A DNA stretch of 64,000 nt from a bacterium (GTDB taxonomy: Bacteria; Arandabacterota; Arandabacteria; Arandabacterales; Arandabacteraceae): assembly GCA_029933125.1 (NCBI GenBank), contig JAOZOU010000003.1:124001-188000 (forward strand), read 5' to 3'. The notes under the pieces are model-generated. The model saw nothing but the letters and a program-made list of their open reading frames with translations. It had not been told where the DNA came from and did not search any database. Numbering within the stretch: the first letter of the stretch is position 1; the number at the start of each line of letters is the position of its first letter. The translations under genes were made by a program, and so were the position numbers. This document shows, one piece after another, positions 27,457 through 35,914 of the stretch.

Positions 27457-28563
27457 ATGCTAGCACTCCGAAGTCTATTGGAAGAAATGGTAAGATTGAG
27501 AGCCTCCGACCTGCATATAACAGCAGGTCTTCCACCTCAGTACCGCGTTGACGGCGAGATTATTTCGGCGGACACCGAAGAACTCACGCCTGATATGACC
27601 AAGCAGCTAATCTACAGCATCCTCAATGAGGAACAACGCAAGCGTTTCGAGATGGATAAGGAACTCGACTTTTCCTTTGGTATAAAGGGCCTGAGCCGCT
27701 TTCGGGCAAATGTTTTCCTTCAGCGAGGTGTCACTACGGCTGCCATAAGGCAGATACCCTATGAGGTTATGGGGTTCGATGAATTGGGGCTTCCACCCGT
27801 TGTCAAGGATTTCGCCTCCAAGCAGAAAGGGCTAATTCTCGTAACGGGCCCAACCGGTTGTGGTAAGTCAACGACACTTGCTGCCATAGTTGACAAGATA
27901 AACTCTGAGCGCCGCTGCCACATTGTTACCATCGAAGATCCCATTGAATATGTCCATCGTCACAAGAAATCCATCGTCAACCAGCGAGAGGTAAGAGCTG
28001 ACACTCACTCTTTTACAAATGCACTCAAGTACGTCTTGCGTCAGGATCCAGATGTGATCCTTATCGGTGAGATGCGAGATCTTGAGACAATTGCCGCAGC
28101 ACTGACAATAGCTGAGACCGGACATCTGACACTCGCAACCCTCCACACCAACTCGACCTATGAGAGTATTAACAGGATCGTCGATGTTTTCCCTGAGTAT
28201 CAGCAGGCTCAGGTACTTGCCCAGCTTGCTTTTGTTCTCGAAGGCGTCATAACTCAGCAGCTGATACCAAGACTCGGTGGCAAGGGGAGAGTTCTTGCCG
28301 CTGAGATCCTTGTTGCTACACCTGCAATTAGAGCCCTCATCAGGGAGAAAAAGGTCCACCAGATCTATTCTCTCATGCAAGCTGGTCAAAAGTTCGGAAT
28401 GCAGACAATGAATCAGGCACTTTATCGCCTCTATGTAACGAGGCAGATATCACTTGAAGAGGCACTGGGACGAAGTCCGGATATTGCTGAGCTTGAACAG
28501 ATGCTTGCGCGAGGAAGGGCTCTGGGCGCAAGCAAGATCGAGGGAAGGACATACGTCCGCTAA
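27457..28563 (+). CDS. pilT: Type IV pilus retraction ATPase PilT
   Basis: 368 residues. It drives pilus disassembly and twitching. It begins with the PilT-type RASDLHITAGLPPQYRVDG (about 15-33). The Walker A is GPTGCGKSTT (about 131), with IVTIEDPIEYVHRHK as Asp box, VILIGEMRDLETI as Walker B and TLATLHTNSTYESINR as His box. The AIRxLIRE retraction signature appears as PAIRALIREKKVHQIYS (about 289), diagnostic of PilT over PilB. It lies 19 bases after pilB. Confidence 0.95.
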   Translation: MLALRSLLEEMVRLRASDLHITAGLPPQYRVDGEIISADTEELTPDMTKQLIYSILNEEQRKRFEMDKELDFSFGIKGLSRFRANVFLQRGVTTAAIRQIPYEVMGFDELGLPPVVKDFASKQKGLILVTGPTGCGKSTTLAAIVDKINSERRCHIVTIEDPIEYVHRHKKSIVNQREVRADTHSFTNALKYVLRQDPDVILIGEMRDLETIAAALTIAETGHLTLATLHTNSTYESINRIVDVFPEYQQAQVLAQLAFVLEGVITQQLIPRLGGKGRVLAAEILVATPAIRALIREKKVHQIYSLMQAGQKFGMQTMNQALYRLYVTRQISLEEALGRSPDIAELEQMLARGRALGASKIEGRTYVR

Positions 28564-28578
28564 AGGGGGCGATTGATT

Positions 28579-29793
28579 TTGGCTACCACCTACGTTTGGA
28601 AAGGGAAGACGGCAGCTGGTGAGACTGTCACGGGAGAGATGGTTGCTAACTCCAAGGCAGAAGTGATCGTTAATCTGAGAAAGAGGCGTGTCAGCTTGAC
28701 TTCTGCAAAGGAAAAGCCCCGAAGCGTCAGTCTTGGATTTGGTACCAAGAAAGGCGTCTCGACTAAGGATCTGGCGGTTTTCACAAGACAGTTTGCAACA
28801 ATGATAAATTCAGGTTTGCCTCTTGTTCAGTGTCTCGACATCCTTTCAAAACAAGCTGAAAAGGATGCTTTCAGGAAGATAATAACCCAGATCATGCGTG
28901 ACGTTGAAGCCGGATCAACTCTGGCTGATGCCCTTGCAAGGCATCCCAAAGTCTTCAGTGAGCTTTATGTGAACATGGTTGAGGCAGGTGAGGCTGGGGG
29001 TGTTCTTGATGTTATTCTCGGGAGATTGGCTACTTATCTTGAGAAGATGAATGCTCTCAAAAGGAAGATTAAAGCAGCTATGACCTACCCAGCTGTCATA
29101 TTCGCTGTTACCATAGCTGCATCCGCCTTTATGCTTATTTTCATCATACCAACCTTCGCCAAACTCTATGCTGACTTTGGCGGTGAGCTGCCTGGACTCA
29201 CAAGGTTTGTCATGAATCTGAGTGTTTTTGTGCGTACCAGATGGTATCTGATTCTTGGAGCTTTATTGGCTGTCTATCTGGGTCTCCGCAGATACTATGG
29301 TACCAGGGAAGGCAAGGCGACGATCGATAGGCTTCTCTTGAAATTACCAATTGTTGGTCAGGTTCTGCTCAAGGCTTCAATAGCACGCTTCACAAGGACA
29401 TTGGGCACGCTTGTAAGCAGCGGTGTTCCGATTCTCGAAGGTCTCGAGATTACTGCAAATGCCGCTGGTAATGTTGTTGTCAAGAAAGCAGTTATGAAGA
29501 CGAGGGCAAGTATATCGACCGGCCAGACCATCGCTGGGCCACTGCGTGAGTCCGAGGTTTTCCCGCCAATGGTTGTCCAGATGATATCGGTTGGTGAGGA
29601 GACTGGGGCTCTCGATGAGATGCTATCAAAGGTTGCCGACTTCTATGACGAGGAGGTTGATTCAGCGGTGGAATCATTGGCTTCGGTTATTGAGCCTTTG
29701 ATGATAGTGCTAATGGGTGGAATCGTTGGAGTAATGCTGGTTTCCATGTACTTGCCGATCTTCAAACTGGTCACGGTGATTGTCGAGAAATGA
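28579..29793 (+). CDS. pilC: Type IV pilus inner-membrane platform protein PilC
   Basis: 404 residues. Two T2SSF domains with three membrane segments form the platform on which PilB and PilT act. The first domain starts at DLAVFTRQFATMINSGLPL (about 63) and the second at RFTRTLGTLVSSGVPILEGL (about 270). The last helix is VIEPLMIVLMGGIVGVMLVS. TTG at 28579 is preferred to TTG at 28573 because AGGGGG (28564-28569) is nine bases before it and the N-terminus MATTYVWKGKT is standard. It ends in an ATGA overlap with pilS. Confidence 0.95.
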   Translation: MATTYVWKGKTAAGETVTGEMVANSKAEVIVNLRKRRVSLTSAKEKPRSVSLGFGTKKGVSTKDLAVFTRQFATMINSGLPLVQCLDILSKQAEKDAFRKIITQIMRDVEAGSTLADALARHPKVFSELYVNMVEAGEAGGVLDVILGRLATYLEKMNALKRKIKAAMTYPAVIFAVTIAASAFMLIFIIPTFAKLYADFGGELPGLTRFVMNLSVFVRTRWYLILGALLAVYLGLRRYYGTREGKATIDRLLLKLPIVGQVLLKASIARFTRTLGTLVSSGVPILEGLEITANAAGNVVVKKAVMKTRASISTGQTIAGPLRESEVFPPMVVQMISVGEETGALDEMLSKVADFYDEEVDSAVESLASVIEPLMIVLMGGIVGVMLVSMYLPIFKLVTVIVEK

Positions 29794-31487
29794 AGAAAGA
29801 TTCCAATATAAGCTATGAAAGTTCCCTGGAGAACATCTGCCGTCTGCTGGTGATCGCTCGTGTAATCGCAGCCGGCATCGGGCTTTCTGCAATGGTCCTT
29901 GTTGGCGGTCTGGCAAGCGGAAGCTTTCATTCTCTTGCTGGTCTCCTGCTTGTTGTTTTTCCTCTAAGTATCGTCTGGTGGCTCCTCCTGAGACTGGGGC
30001 TTCCGGTGAAGTCATTGATCTCAGCTCAACTTCTTGTTGACCTTGTGCTTATCAGTGGGATTGTTTGGTTCACAGGTGGAGCAAGAAGCTATTTCACCGC
30101 TCTTTACCTTCTAACCATCTTCATCAGTGGTGTTCTTCTTACGGTGAGGACAGCCTATCTTGCGGCAACGCTTGCAACGGTGCTCTTTGCCTTTGTCTCA
30201 TCACTTGGATACGAAACTTCCAACATTTCATACATCGCCGGCGGGCACACTTTCTTGCTCCTGCACATAGTCTTTCAGGCCAGTCTCTTCTATCTAGCGG
30301 CCTTCATAAGCGGTCACTCGGCGGAGCGTATTAGACAAATTGCTATGCATCTTGATATTACCAATCTCGAACTTGCAAGAGCGAGAAATGATGTCGACTT
30401 GATAATTCAAAGTATCAACAGTGGTCTTGTCACAGTAGGAAGCGATGGGGTGGTTAGAGAATACAATGAAGCCGCTGAGAGGATTCTTAAACTCCCAGCT
30501 TATCTAGTCAAAGGGAAACCTTACCGTGAAGTCTTTCCCCCTATTTCCCAGGATCTCACGAAGCTGCTTTCTCAAGCGCTCGAATCCGGCAGGGAGGAGA
30601 AAAGGGGTGAGGTCATTGCAAACACGCGTGACGGTAGACAAATACCTCTTGGGGTGAGTATTTCACTTCTTTCCTCTGACGAGAGCAGTTTTACAGGTGT
30701 GGTAGTCGTCTTTCAGGATCTTACGGATGCAAAGCGGATGGAGGAGCACTTACGCCGGGCTGATAGACTTGCTGCCCTAGGCGAGCTTGCCGCAGCTATC
30801 GCTCATGAGATAAGGACACCCCTTGCGTCGATTTGTGGCTCGATCGAGATGCTTAGTGATTCACTCGATGGCGAGGATCGTAAACTCGTGGAGCTTGTTG
30901 TCAAGGAATCCGAAAGGTTGAGAAAGAAGATAGACTATTTTCTCGAATTTGCGCGTTCACGTCCGACGAGATTCGAAGACGCCGACATAGGTCTCCTCTT
31001 GCGTGAGGTTCTATGCCTGGTAAGGAATCATCCGAGCTTCACTGAAGACATAGATGTTGAGCTCAAGGGGAATGGGGAGATAGTGGCCAGAGTTGATGAA
31101 GAGACAATCAAGCAGGTTTTCTACAACCTTGCCATAAATGCTGTGGAAGCAATGGGTACAGGTGGCAGGCTTAGTATCACTGTGGAAGCTCCCAGCAACA
31201 TCGGCGGTAGGCCATATACGTGCGTGAAGTTTGAGGATAACGGCACAGGAATAGATAACAAGGATCTCGAGCACATATTTGAACCTTTCTTCACAAGGAA
31301 GGAATGTGGGACAGGCTTGGGCTTGGCAATAGCAGCAAGAATCGTTGAGGATCATGGTGGCTGGATAGATGTCGAAAGCAAGAGGGGGGAAGGCACGAAG
31401 GTAAGTGTCTACCTACCAACAGATAGGGGTGAATCTGGAGCGCAGGCTGAGCGACTTGTCGAAACGGCAAACCTAAAGGTGGAGTGA
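29790..31487 (+). CDS. pilS: Sensor histidine kinase PilS
   Basis: 565 residues. About six N-terminal membrane helices (residues 15-190) are followed by a PAS domain (ARNDVDLIIQSINSGLVTVG, about 196-310). The HisKA phosphoacceptor is IAHEIRTPLASICGSIEML, with His near residue 339. The ATPase core shows N, G1 and G2 boxes (FYNLAINAVEAMG, EDNGTGI, GTGLGLAIAARI). This is the architecture of PilS, which in Pseudomonas senses pilin levels in the membrane and signals to PilR. It overlaps pilC by four bases and is followed six bases later by pilR. Confidence 0.93.
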   Translation: MKKDSNISYESSLENICRLLVIARVIAAGIGLSAMVLVGGLASGSFHSLAGLLLVVFPLSIVWWLLLRLGLPVKSLISAQLLVDLVLISGIVWFTGGARSYFTALYLLTIFISGVLLTVRTAYLAATLATVLFAFVSSLGYETSNISYIAGGHTFLLLHIVFQASLFYLAAFISGHSAERIRQIAMHLDITNLELARARNDVDLIIQSINSGLVTVGSDGVVREYNEAAERILKLPAYLVKGKPYREVFPPISQDLTKLLSQALESGREEKRGEVIANTRDGRQIPLGVSISLLSSDESSFTGVVVVFQDLTDAKRMEEHLRRADRLAALGELAAAIAHEIRTPLASICGSIEMLSDSLDGEDRKLVELVVKESERLRKKIDYFLEFARSRPTRFEDADIGLLLREVLCLVRNHPSFTEDIDVELKGNGEIVARVDEETIKQVFYNLAINAVEAMGTGGRLSITVEAPSNIGGRPYTCVKFEDNGTGIDNKDLEHIFEPFFTRKECGTGLGLAIAARIVEDHGGWIDVESKRGEGTKVSVYLPTDRGESGAQAERLVETANLKVE

Positions 31488-31493
31488 TCTATA

Positions 31494-32882
31494 ATGCCGA
31501 ACGAGAGAGTACTAGTCGTCGAAGATGAAGAGGGGATGAGGGAGTTTCTCAAGATCCTCCTCGGCAAGGAGCGCTACGAGGTGGTTACATGTGCATCGGG
31601 CACGGAAGCTCTCGAGAAGTTCAATGAGGAGAACTTCCATGTGGTGATAACCGACATTAAGATGCCGGGCATGGATGGCATTGAAGTGCTTGATGCAATC
31701 AAGAAAATTGATCCGAGCGTACCCGTTATCATAATGACGGGTCATGCCTCAATGGAAAGCGCGATTGCTGCTGTAAACAAAGGGGCCTTTGCCTATCTGC
31801 TCAAGCAGGCAAGAAACGATGAGATTAGGCAGCTTGTTAAGAAGGCGATAGAGGTACGCACGCTCAAGCGGGAAAACAGATTTCTCAAGCAAGAACTGAG
31901 ACGCAGGCTTTCAGAGCGGAAGATAGTGGGCAAGAGTGAGAGGATGAGAAAGGTTTTCGAGCTTATCGACAAGGTCGCACAGACGGATTCCACGATCTTA
32001 ATATTCGGCGAGAGTGGAACAGGAAAGGAGCTCGTTGCAAGGGAGATCCACTGTAGAAGCAATAGGGCCAGTGGACCGTTTGTTTCGATAAACTGTGGAG
32101 CCTTGCCCGAATCCTTGCTTGAAAGCGAGCTCTTTGGTCATGTCAGAGGCTCATTCACGGGCGCCGTGCGCGATAAGGAGGGAATGTTTGCAGTAGCCAA
32201 GGGAGGTACCTTCTTCCTTGATGAGGTTGGTGAAACCACCCCTGCTATCCAGGTTAAGCTTCTCAGGGTCTTGCAGGAGCGTGAGATAATCCCAGTTGGT
32301 GGGGTAAAACCTATAAAGGTGGATGTGAGGCTTATCGCAGCCACAAATTCAGACCTCGAGAGGCAGGTCAAGGAAGGCAACTTTAGAGCTGATCTCTTCT
32401 ATCGACTCAATGTTATCCCCGTCCATATTCCTCCTTTGAGAGAAAGACGAGATGATATTCCCCTCTTGGTCGATCACTTCTTGAAGATCTACTGCAAAGC
32501 AACTGGCAAGCCTTTGAAGACCATCTCGCCCGAAGCCTTTGAAGTACTGATGAGATATGACTGGCCGGGCAATGTGAGGGAGCTAGAAAATGTTCTTGAG
32601 AGGGCAATAGTTCTTCAGGAGGGCCACGTCATAAAGCCTGAAGATCTACCCGAGAAGTTGCGTTCGACGTCTCCAGGCTCTAAGACCTCTGTGATCACAT
32701 CGAGCAATCTCACACTCGAGGAATTGGAGCGTGAGTATATGCTTAAGGTTCTTGAGGAGACAGGCTGGCATAAGAAGAGGGCAGCAGCGATACTCGGTAT
32801 CAATACCTCAACACTGTATCGCAAACTCCAGCGTTATGGCTGCGATAAGAAACTCAGGGAACCTGTCGGAAGTGCAAAATAG
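31494..32882 (+). CDS. pilR: Sigma-54-dependent response regulator PilR
   Basis: 462 residues. The receiver domain has phosphoacceptor Asp54 in VITDIKMPGMDG; the conserved Lys is present but followed by Gln instead of Pro (LLKQARNDE). The AAA+ activator domain has Walker A GESGTGKE (about 172), the sigma-54 contact loop as GSFTGA rather than GAFTGA (about 219), and Walker B GGTFFLDEVGE. The C-terminal Fis-type helix-turn-helix is KKRAAAILGINTSTLYRKL. It should activate the three sigma-54 promoters found in this cluster. The Gly-Ser-Phe variant occurs in other working activators, so activity is expected. Confidence 0.93.
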   Translation: MPNERVLVVEDEEGMREFLKILLGKERYEVVTCASGTEALEKFNEENFHVVITDIKMPGMDGIEVLDAIKKIDPSVPVIIMTGHASMESAIAAVNKGAFAYLLKQARNDEIRQLVKKAIEVRTLKRENRFLKQELRRRLSERKIVGKSERMRKVFELIDKVAQTDSTILIFGESGTGKELVAREIHCRSNRASGPFVSINCGALPESLLESELFGHVRGSFTGAVRDKEGMFAVAKGGTFFLDEVGETTPAIQVKLLRVLQEREIIPVGGVKPIKVDVRLIAATNSDLERQVKEGNFRADLFYRLNVIPVHIPPLRERRDDIPLLVDHFLKIYCKATGKPLKTISPEAFEVLMRYDWPGNVRELENVLERAIVLQEGHVIKPEDLPEKLRSTSPGSKTSVITSSNLTLEELEREYMLKVLEETGWHKKRAAAILGINTSTLYRKLQRYGCDKKLREPVGSAK

Positions 32883-32891
32883 AACTCGCAT

Positions 32892-32904
32892 TTGCATAAT
32901 GCAA
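32892..32904 (+). promoter_or_regulatory. TTGCATAATGCAA dyad upstream of pilA, candidate PilR site
   Basis: This perfect TTGCA-N3-TGCAA inverted repeat starts ten bases after the pilR stop and is centred 99 bases before the GG of the pilA sigma-54 promoter. It has the same half-sites and spacing as the dyad upstream of pilB. Confidence 0.5.
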
Positions 32905-32995
32905 TCACGAGTTGCGGTCAAAGAGACTTCAGAAGTTTGTCAAAGCCTATCTCTTTTGAAATCAATGGATTCTGCCGCCAAATTCTTTGTGCCGG

Positions 32996-33011
32996 TGGTA
33001 TGGACATTGCT
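32996..33011 (+). promoter_or_regulatory. Sigma-54 promoter of pilA
   Basis: TGGTATGGACATTGCT matches the -24/-12 consensus, with GG (32997-32998) and GC (33009-33010) ten bases apart. Transcription would start near 33022, giving a leader of about 50 bases with AAGGAGG (33056-33062) before the ATG at 33072. Sigma-54 control of pilA by PilR is established in Pseudomonas, Myxococcus and Geobacter. Confidence 0.8.
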
Positions 33012-33071
33012 TATAGACCATGGCGAAACTCAACTGGGGCTTGAAAGTCCCACAAGAAGGAGGTGAAAGGG

Positions 33072-33494
33072 ATGTTAAACCAGAAGGGTTTCACGCTAAT
33101 CGAGCTGATGATCGTAGTTGTGATCATTGGTATCCTGGCAGCGATAGCTATTCCAAACTTCATAAGTATGCAGGAGAGAGCCAAGGAGGCTAGCGTAAAG
33201 GCAAACATGCACACCCTGCAGCTAGCTTTTGAAGACTTTGCAGTCCAGACTGATGGGGTCTACCCCGACGATGCTACTTCCACCACGCCTGGCGGTGATA
33301 CCGTCGAGGATCTCTGTCCGGGTGGTGCTTATCCGGACAATCCATTCACTGGTGCTGCAACAGTTGTGACTTGGGATGCCGATCCGGCATCAGCTGGTGT
33401 GATCGGAGCCAATCCGGCCAATACGACCAATTACGTGATCAAGGGTTACGGCAAGTCGGCACTGCTCTCGCTCCAACTGACTACTGGTATGTAA
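33072..33494 (+). CDS. pilA: Major type IV pilin PilA
   Basis: 140 residues. ATG at 33072 is nine bases after AAGGAGG, and GTG at 33063 is too close. The short class IVa leader MLNQKG is cut before Phe1, and the mature protein starts FTLIELMIVVVIIGIL with Glu5 present, as needed for assembly. The hydrophobic helix is followed by an ISMQERAKEASVKANMHTLQ amphipathic helix and a short globular part rich in Pro, Gly and Thr. One Cys is visible in the globular part (DLCPGG), so no intramolecular disulphide is expected. It is probably the major pilin because it has its own sigma-54 promoter and a strong terminator, making a single-gene transcript. Confidence 0.93.
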   Translation: MLNQKGFTLIELMIVVVIIGILAAIAIPNFISMQERAKEASVKANMHTLQLAFEDFAVQTDGVYPDDATSTTPGGDTVEDLCPGGAYPDNPFTGAATVVTWDADPASAGVIGANPANTTNYVIKGYGKSALLSLQLTTGM

Positions 33495-33513
33495 GTCGGT
33501 TCTGGCTTCGGTC

Positions 33514-33546
33514 AAAAGGTGGCAGCTTCGGCTGCCACCTTTTTTG
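33514..33546 (+). terminator. Rho-independent terminator after pilA
   Basis: Eleven-base arms (33516-33526 and 33531-33541) enclose a TTCG tetraloop and run into a stretch of T residues. This is a very strong terminator that isolates the pilA transcript from the second pilin gene. Confidence 0.92.
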
Positions 33547-33624
33547 TTTAAATCTTTGTAAATTTTCGCATCTCCATGCCGATCTATAAACTTGGAAGCA
33601 TTACCATAAGGAGGTCGTCATAAG

Positions 33625-34071
33625 GTGAATACATCTGAGAGGGCTCAAGGTCGAAAGCGTGGTTTCACACTTGTTGAACTCGCTATCGTTATGGTTGTTA
33701 TCGGGGTATTGGCAGCGATTGCGATTCCCAATTTCATAAGGGTCAAGTACAGAGCAAAGGAAGCTAGTGTTAAAGCCAATATGCATACCCTTCAGGTAGC
33801 CTTCGAGGATTTTGCTGTCAAGTCTAATGGAGTCTATCCTGATCTCGAAACTTCCACCACACCTTCGGGCGAGACGGTAAAGGATATGTGCCCGGGTGGG
33901 CAGTATCCTGTCAACCCCTTTACAGAAGCACCCACGGTAGTTGTCTGGGATGCGGATCCCAGCACTCAGGGTCAGATCGGGGCAAATCCTGCGTCGACGA
34001 GTTTCTATGTGATTAAGGGCTTCGGGCACTCTGAGCTTCTTGCCCTCGAACTTACCTCAGGTGGAAGATGA
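33625..34071 (+). CDS. Second type IV pilin, paralogue of PilA
   Basis: 148 residues. The leader is longer and more basic (MNTSERAQGRKRG) and is followed by FTLVELAIVMVVIGVL with Glu5 retained. Sequence is closely similar to PilA along the whole length (RAKEASVKANMHTLQ, FEDFAVK, STTPSGETVKDMCPGG, VVWDADPS), so it is a recent duplicate. It lies beyond the strong pilA terminator and has no sigma-54 box. A weak sigma-70-like pair (TTTTCG 33563-33568, TATAAA 33585-33590) is possible. GTG at 33625 is ten bases after AAGGAGG. It could be a minor pilin or an alternative major pilin. Confidence 0.9.
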   Translation: MNTSERAQGRKRGFTLVELAIVMVVIGVLAAIAIPNFIRVKYRAKEASVKANMHTLQVAFEDFAVKSNGVYPDLETSTTPSGETVKDMCPGGQYPVNPFTEAPTVVVWDADPSTQGQIGANPASTSFYVIKGFGHSELLALELTSGGR

Positions 34072-34172
34072 CATACTGGAATTTGCTCCCCATTGAATCG
34101 CACACTTTGCTAAAGTTTCCTTTCTTCTACGCCGACTAAGAAAAGGGAGCTGGACGTTGTTCGGGAACCAAA

Positions 34173-35144
34173 ATGATTCTGAGATTTGAAAGTGTAACAA
34201 AGGTCTTCAGATCGAGTTTGACGCTTAAGCCAACCCACACCATAGGTCCCCTTACATTTGGAATTGAACCAGGTGAAATCTTTGGCTATCTGGGACCTAA
34301 TGGGGCTGGCAAAACTACAACGATAAAGATGGCTGTTGGCCTGCTCAAGCCATCCAAAGGAAGAATCTCATGCTTTGGCAAGGATGTCACCTGCATGGAT
34401 GTGCGATCGCGCATAGGTTTCCTTCCTGAGCATCCTTACTTCTACCAGCATCTTACCGCAAGCGAGCTCCTCGAATTCTACGGTGGGCTTTTTGGCTTAG
34501 GCTTCGAGGAAGCTCGAAGGAGAGCAGTACACCTTCTTGATATAACTGGATTAGCTAAGTTTGGAAAGCGACGTATTTCAAAGTTCTCAAAAGGGATGCT
34601 CCAGAGGATCGGTTTCGCTCAGGCTCTTATGAATGATCCGGATCTCGTCATTCTTGATGAGCCCTTAGCTGGGCTAGATCCAGTCGGTAGAAAGCAAATG
34701 CGTGATCTTATTTTGGATCTTAAGCAGAATGGCAAAACTGTATTCCTGAGCTCACATATACTTCAGGATATAGAGATGATTTGCGACAGGGTGGGGATCC
34801 TCTGGGAAGGAAAGATTGTCAAGATTGCCAGAGTAGAAGAGATCCTCGATCAGAGTATTAAAGGCCTTGATATATGTGTCGAGGGGATAAGCATCGAATC
34901 TGCTGCGAATCTCAATCTGGGAAAGGTGAGGCGGACGCATGACGGTATAGTGATCACATGTCCTGCAGACACTGACACAGACATAGTTATCCAGCGGCTG
35001 ATGAGGCAGGGTGCACGCATAAGAAGCATCTTGCCTCAGCGCCAAACACTTGAGGATTACTTCATGGCAGAGATAGGTGATCTAAGACAACCGATGAGGC
35101 GCGATCCTGAGGAAAGCCTCGCTTCAAGTGAGGTAAGCATATGA
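34173..35144 (+). CDS. pilH: ABC transporter ATP-binding protein (PilH-like)
   Basis: 323 residues with one ATPase domain. Walker A is GPNGAGKTTT (about 44), the signature is ISKFSKGMLQRIGFAQAL (about 136), Walker B is DLVILDEPLAGLDP, and the H-loop is FLSSHILQD. A C-terminal extension of about 100 residues follows, as in ABC-2 type exporters. In Myxococcus, genes pilG, pilH and pilI in the same cluster encode an ABC transporter needed for pilus formation, and the position after pilA matches that order. The substrate is unknown. It overlaps the permease gene by four bases. Confidence 0.88.
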   Translation: MILRFESVTKVFRSSLTLKPTHTIGPLTFGIEPGEIFGYLGPNGAGKTTTIKMAVGLLKPSKGRISCFGKDVTCMDVRSRIGFLPEHPYFYQHLTASELLEFYGGLFGLGFEEARRRAVHLLDITGLAKFGKRRISKFSKGMLQRIGFAQALMNDPDLVILDEPLAGLDPVGRKQMRDLILDLKQNGKTVFLSSHILQDIEMICDRVGILWEGKIVKIARVEEILDQSIKGLDICVEGISIESAANLNLGKVRRTHDGIVITCPADTDTDIVIQRLMRQGARIRSILPQRQTLEDYFMAEIGDLRQPMRRDPEESLASSEVSI

Positions 35145-35914
35145 TGAGGACTGCCATTGTCGCCTTTGCCAAAAATACATATAAAGAGGGTGTTCGTGAC
35201 AGGATTTTCCTGATGGTGGGAGTATTTGGTGTTATTGCTGTCATCAGCAGTTTCATAATCGGCCCACTTTCCCTTGGAGAACAGGTTCGCATTACTCAGG
35301 ATGTGGGTCTGGCAGCCATATCGATCCTCTGTTTCGCAGTCGCAGTGCTGATTGGGACAGGGATTGTTTACAGAGAGATAGAACGGAGGACGATCTATAC
35401 AATTGTTGCCAAACCGGTCAGGGGTTGGCACTTTATCCTGGGGAAGTTTCTTGGACTTAATGCAATAGTCGGCCTACTTGTCGTCTTTATGGCTGCCCTT
35501 TTGCTAGGTGTTAACGCGGTAGTGACGAGAACCTTCGAGCCCGAGATTCTTGTAGCTGTTCTACTCACCTGGTTTGAACTCCTCCTGCTCACTTCTCTTT
35601 CGATTCTGATGTCAACTATTTGTTCTCCCATACTCGGAGCCATCCTTACTTTTCTTTTCTATTTCATAGGGCATGCTAGTGCTGACCTTAAGGAACTTGC
35701 TACCAGGTTTGGATCCCCCATGATCAAGGCTGTCGCAACAATAATCTATTATGCGCTTCCCAATCTCGAGTATCTCAATGTCCGTAGCAAAGTTATTCAT
35801 GATATACCTGTGAGTCTTTCCTATATCGGTTTTGCAGCTTCATATGCTCTGCTTTATACAATAGCTTTCCTGATGGTGGCGGTGATCTTCATAAGCAGGA
35901 AGGAATACAAGTGA
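35141..35914 (+). CDS. pilI: ABC-2 type transporter permease (PilI-like)
   Basis: 257 residues with six hydrophobic segments, including IFLMVGVFGVIAVISSFIIG, ISILCFAVAVLIGTGIVY, AIVGLLVVFMAALLLGVNAV and a final LLYTIAFLMVAVIFI. The cytoplasmic loop after the second segment (YREIERRTIYTIVAKPVRGW) is typical of ABC-2 permeases that pair with a separate ATPase. It starts in the stop codon of the ATPase gene and ends in a GTGA overlap with the TPR gene, so these products are made in step. By position it corresponds to PilI of Myxococcus. Confidence 0.83.
   Translation: MMRTAIVAFAKNTYKEGVRDRIFLMVGVFGVIAVISSFIIGPLSLGEQVRITQDVGLAAISILCFAVAVLIGTGIVYREIERRTIYTIVAKPVRGWHFILGKFLGLNAIVGLLVVFMAALLLGVNAVVTRTFEPEILVAVLLTWFELLLLTSLSILMSTICSPILGAILTFLFYFIGHASADLKELATRFGSPMIKAVATIIYYALPNLEYLNVRSKVIHDIPVSLSYIGFAASYALLYTIAFLMVAVIFISRKEYK

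Noticed and set aside
34072-34172. Sigma-54 promoter before the PilH-like gene
   Set aside because: TTTGCT is present, but the GG expected 10 bases earlier is not; the ABC genes may be read from the second pilin.
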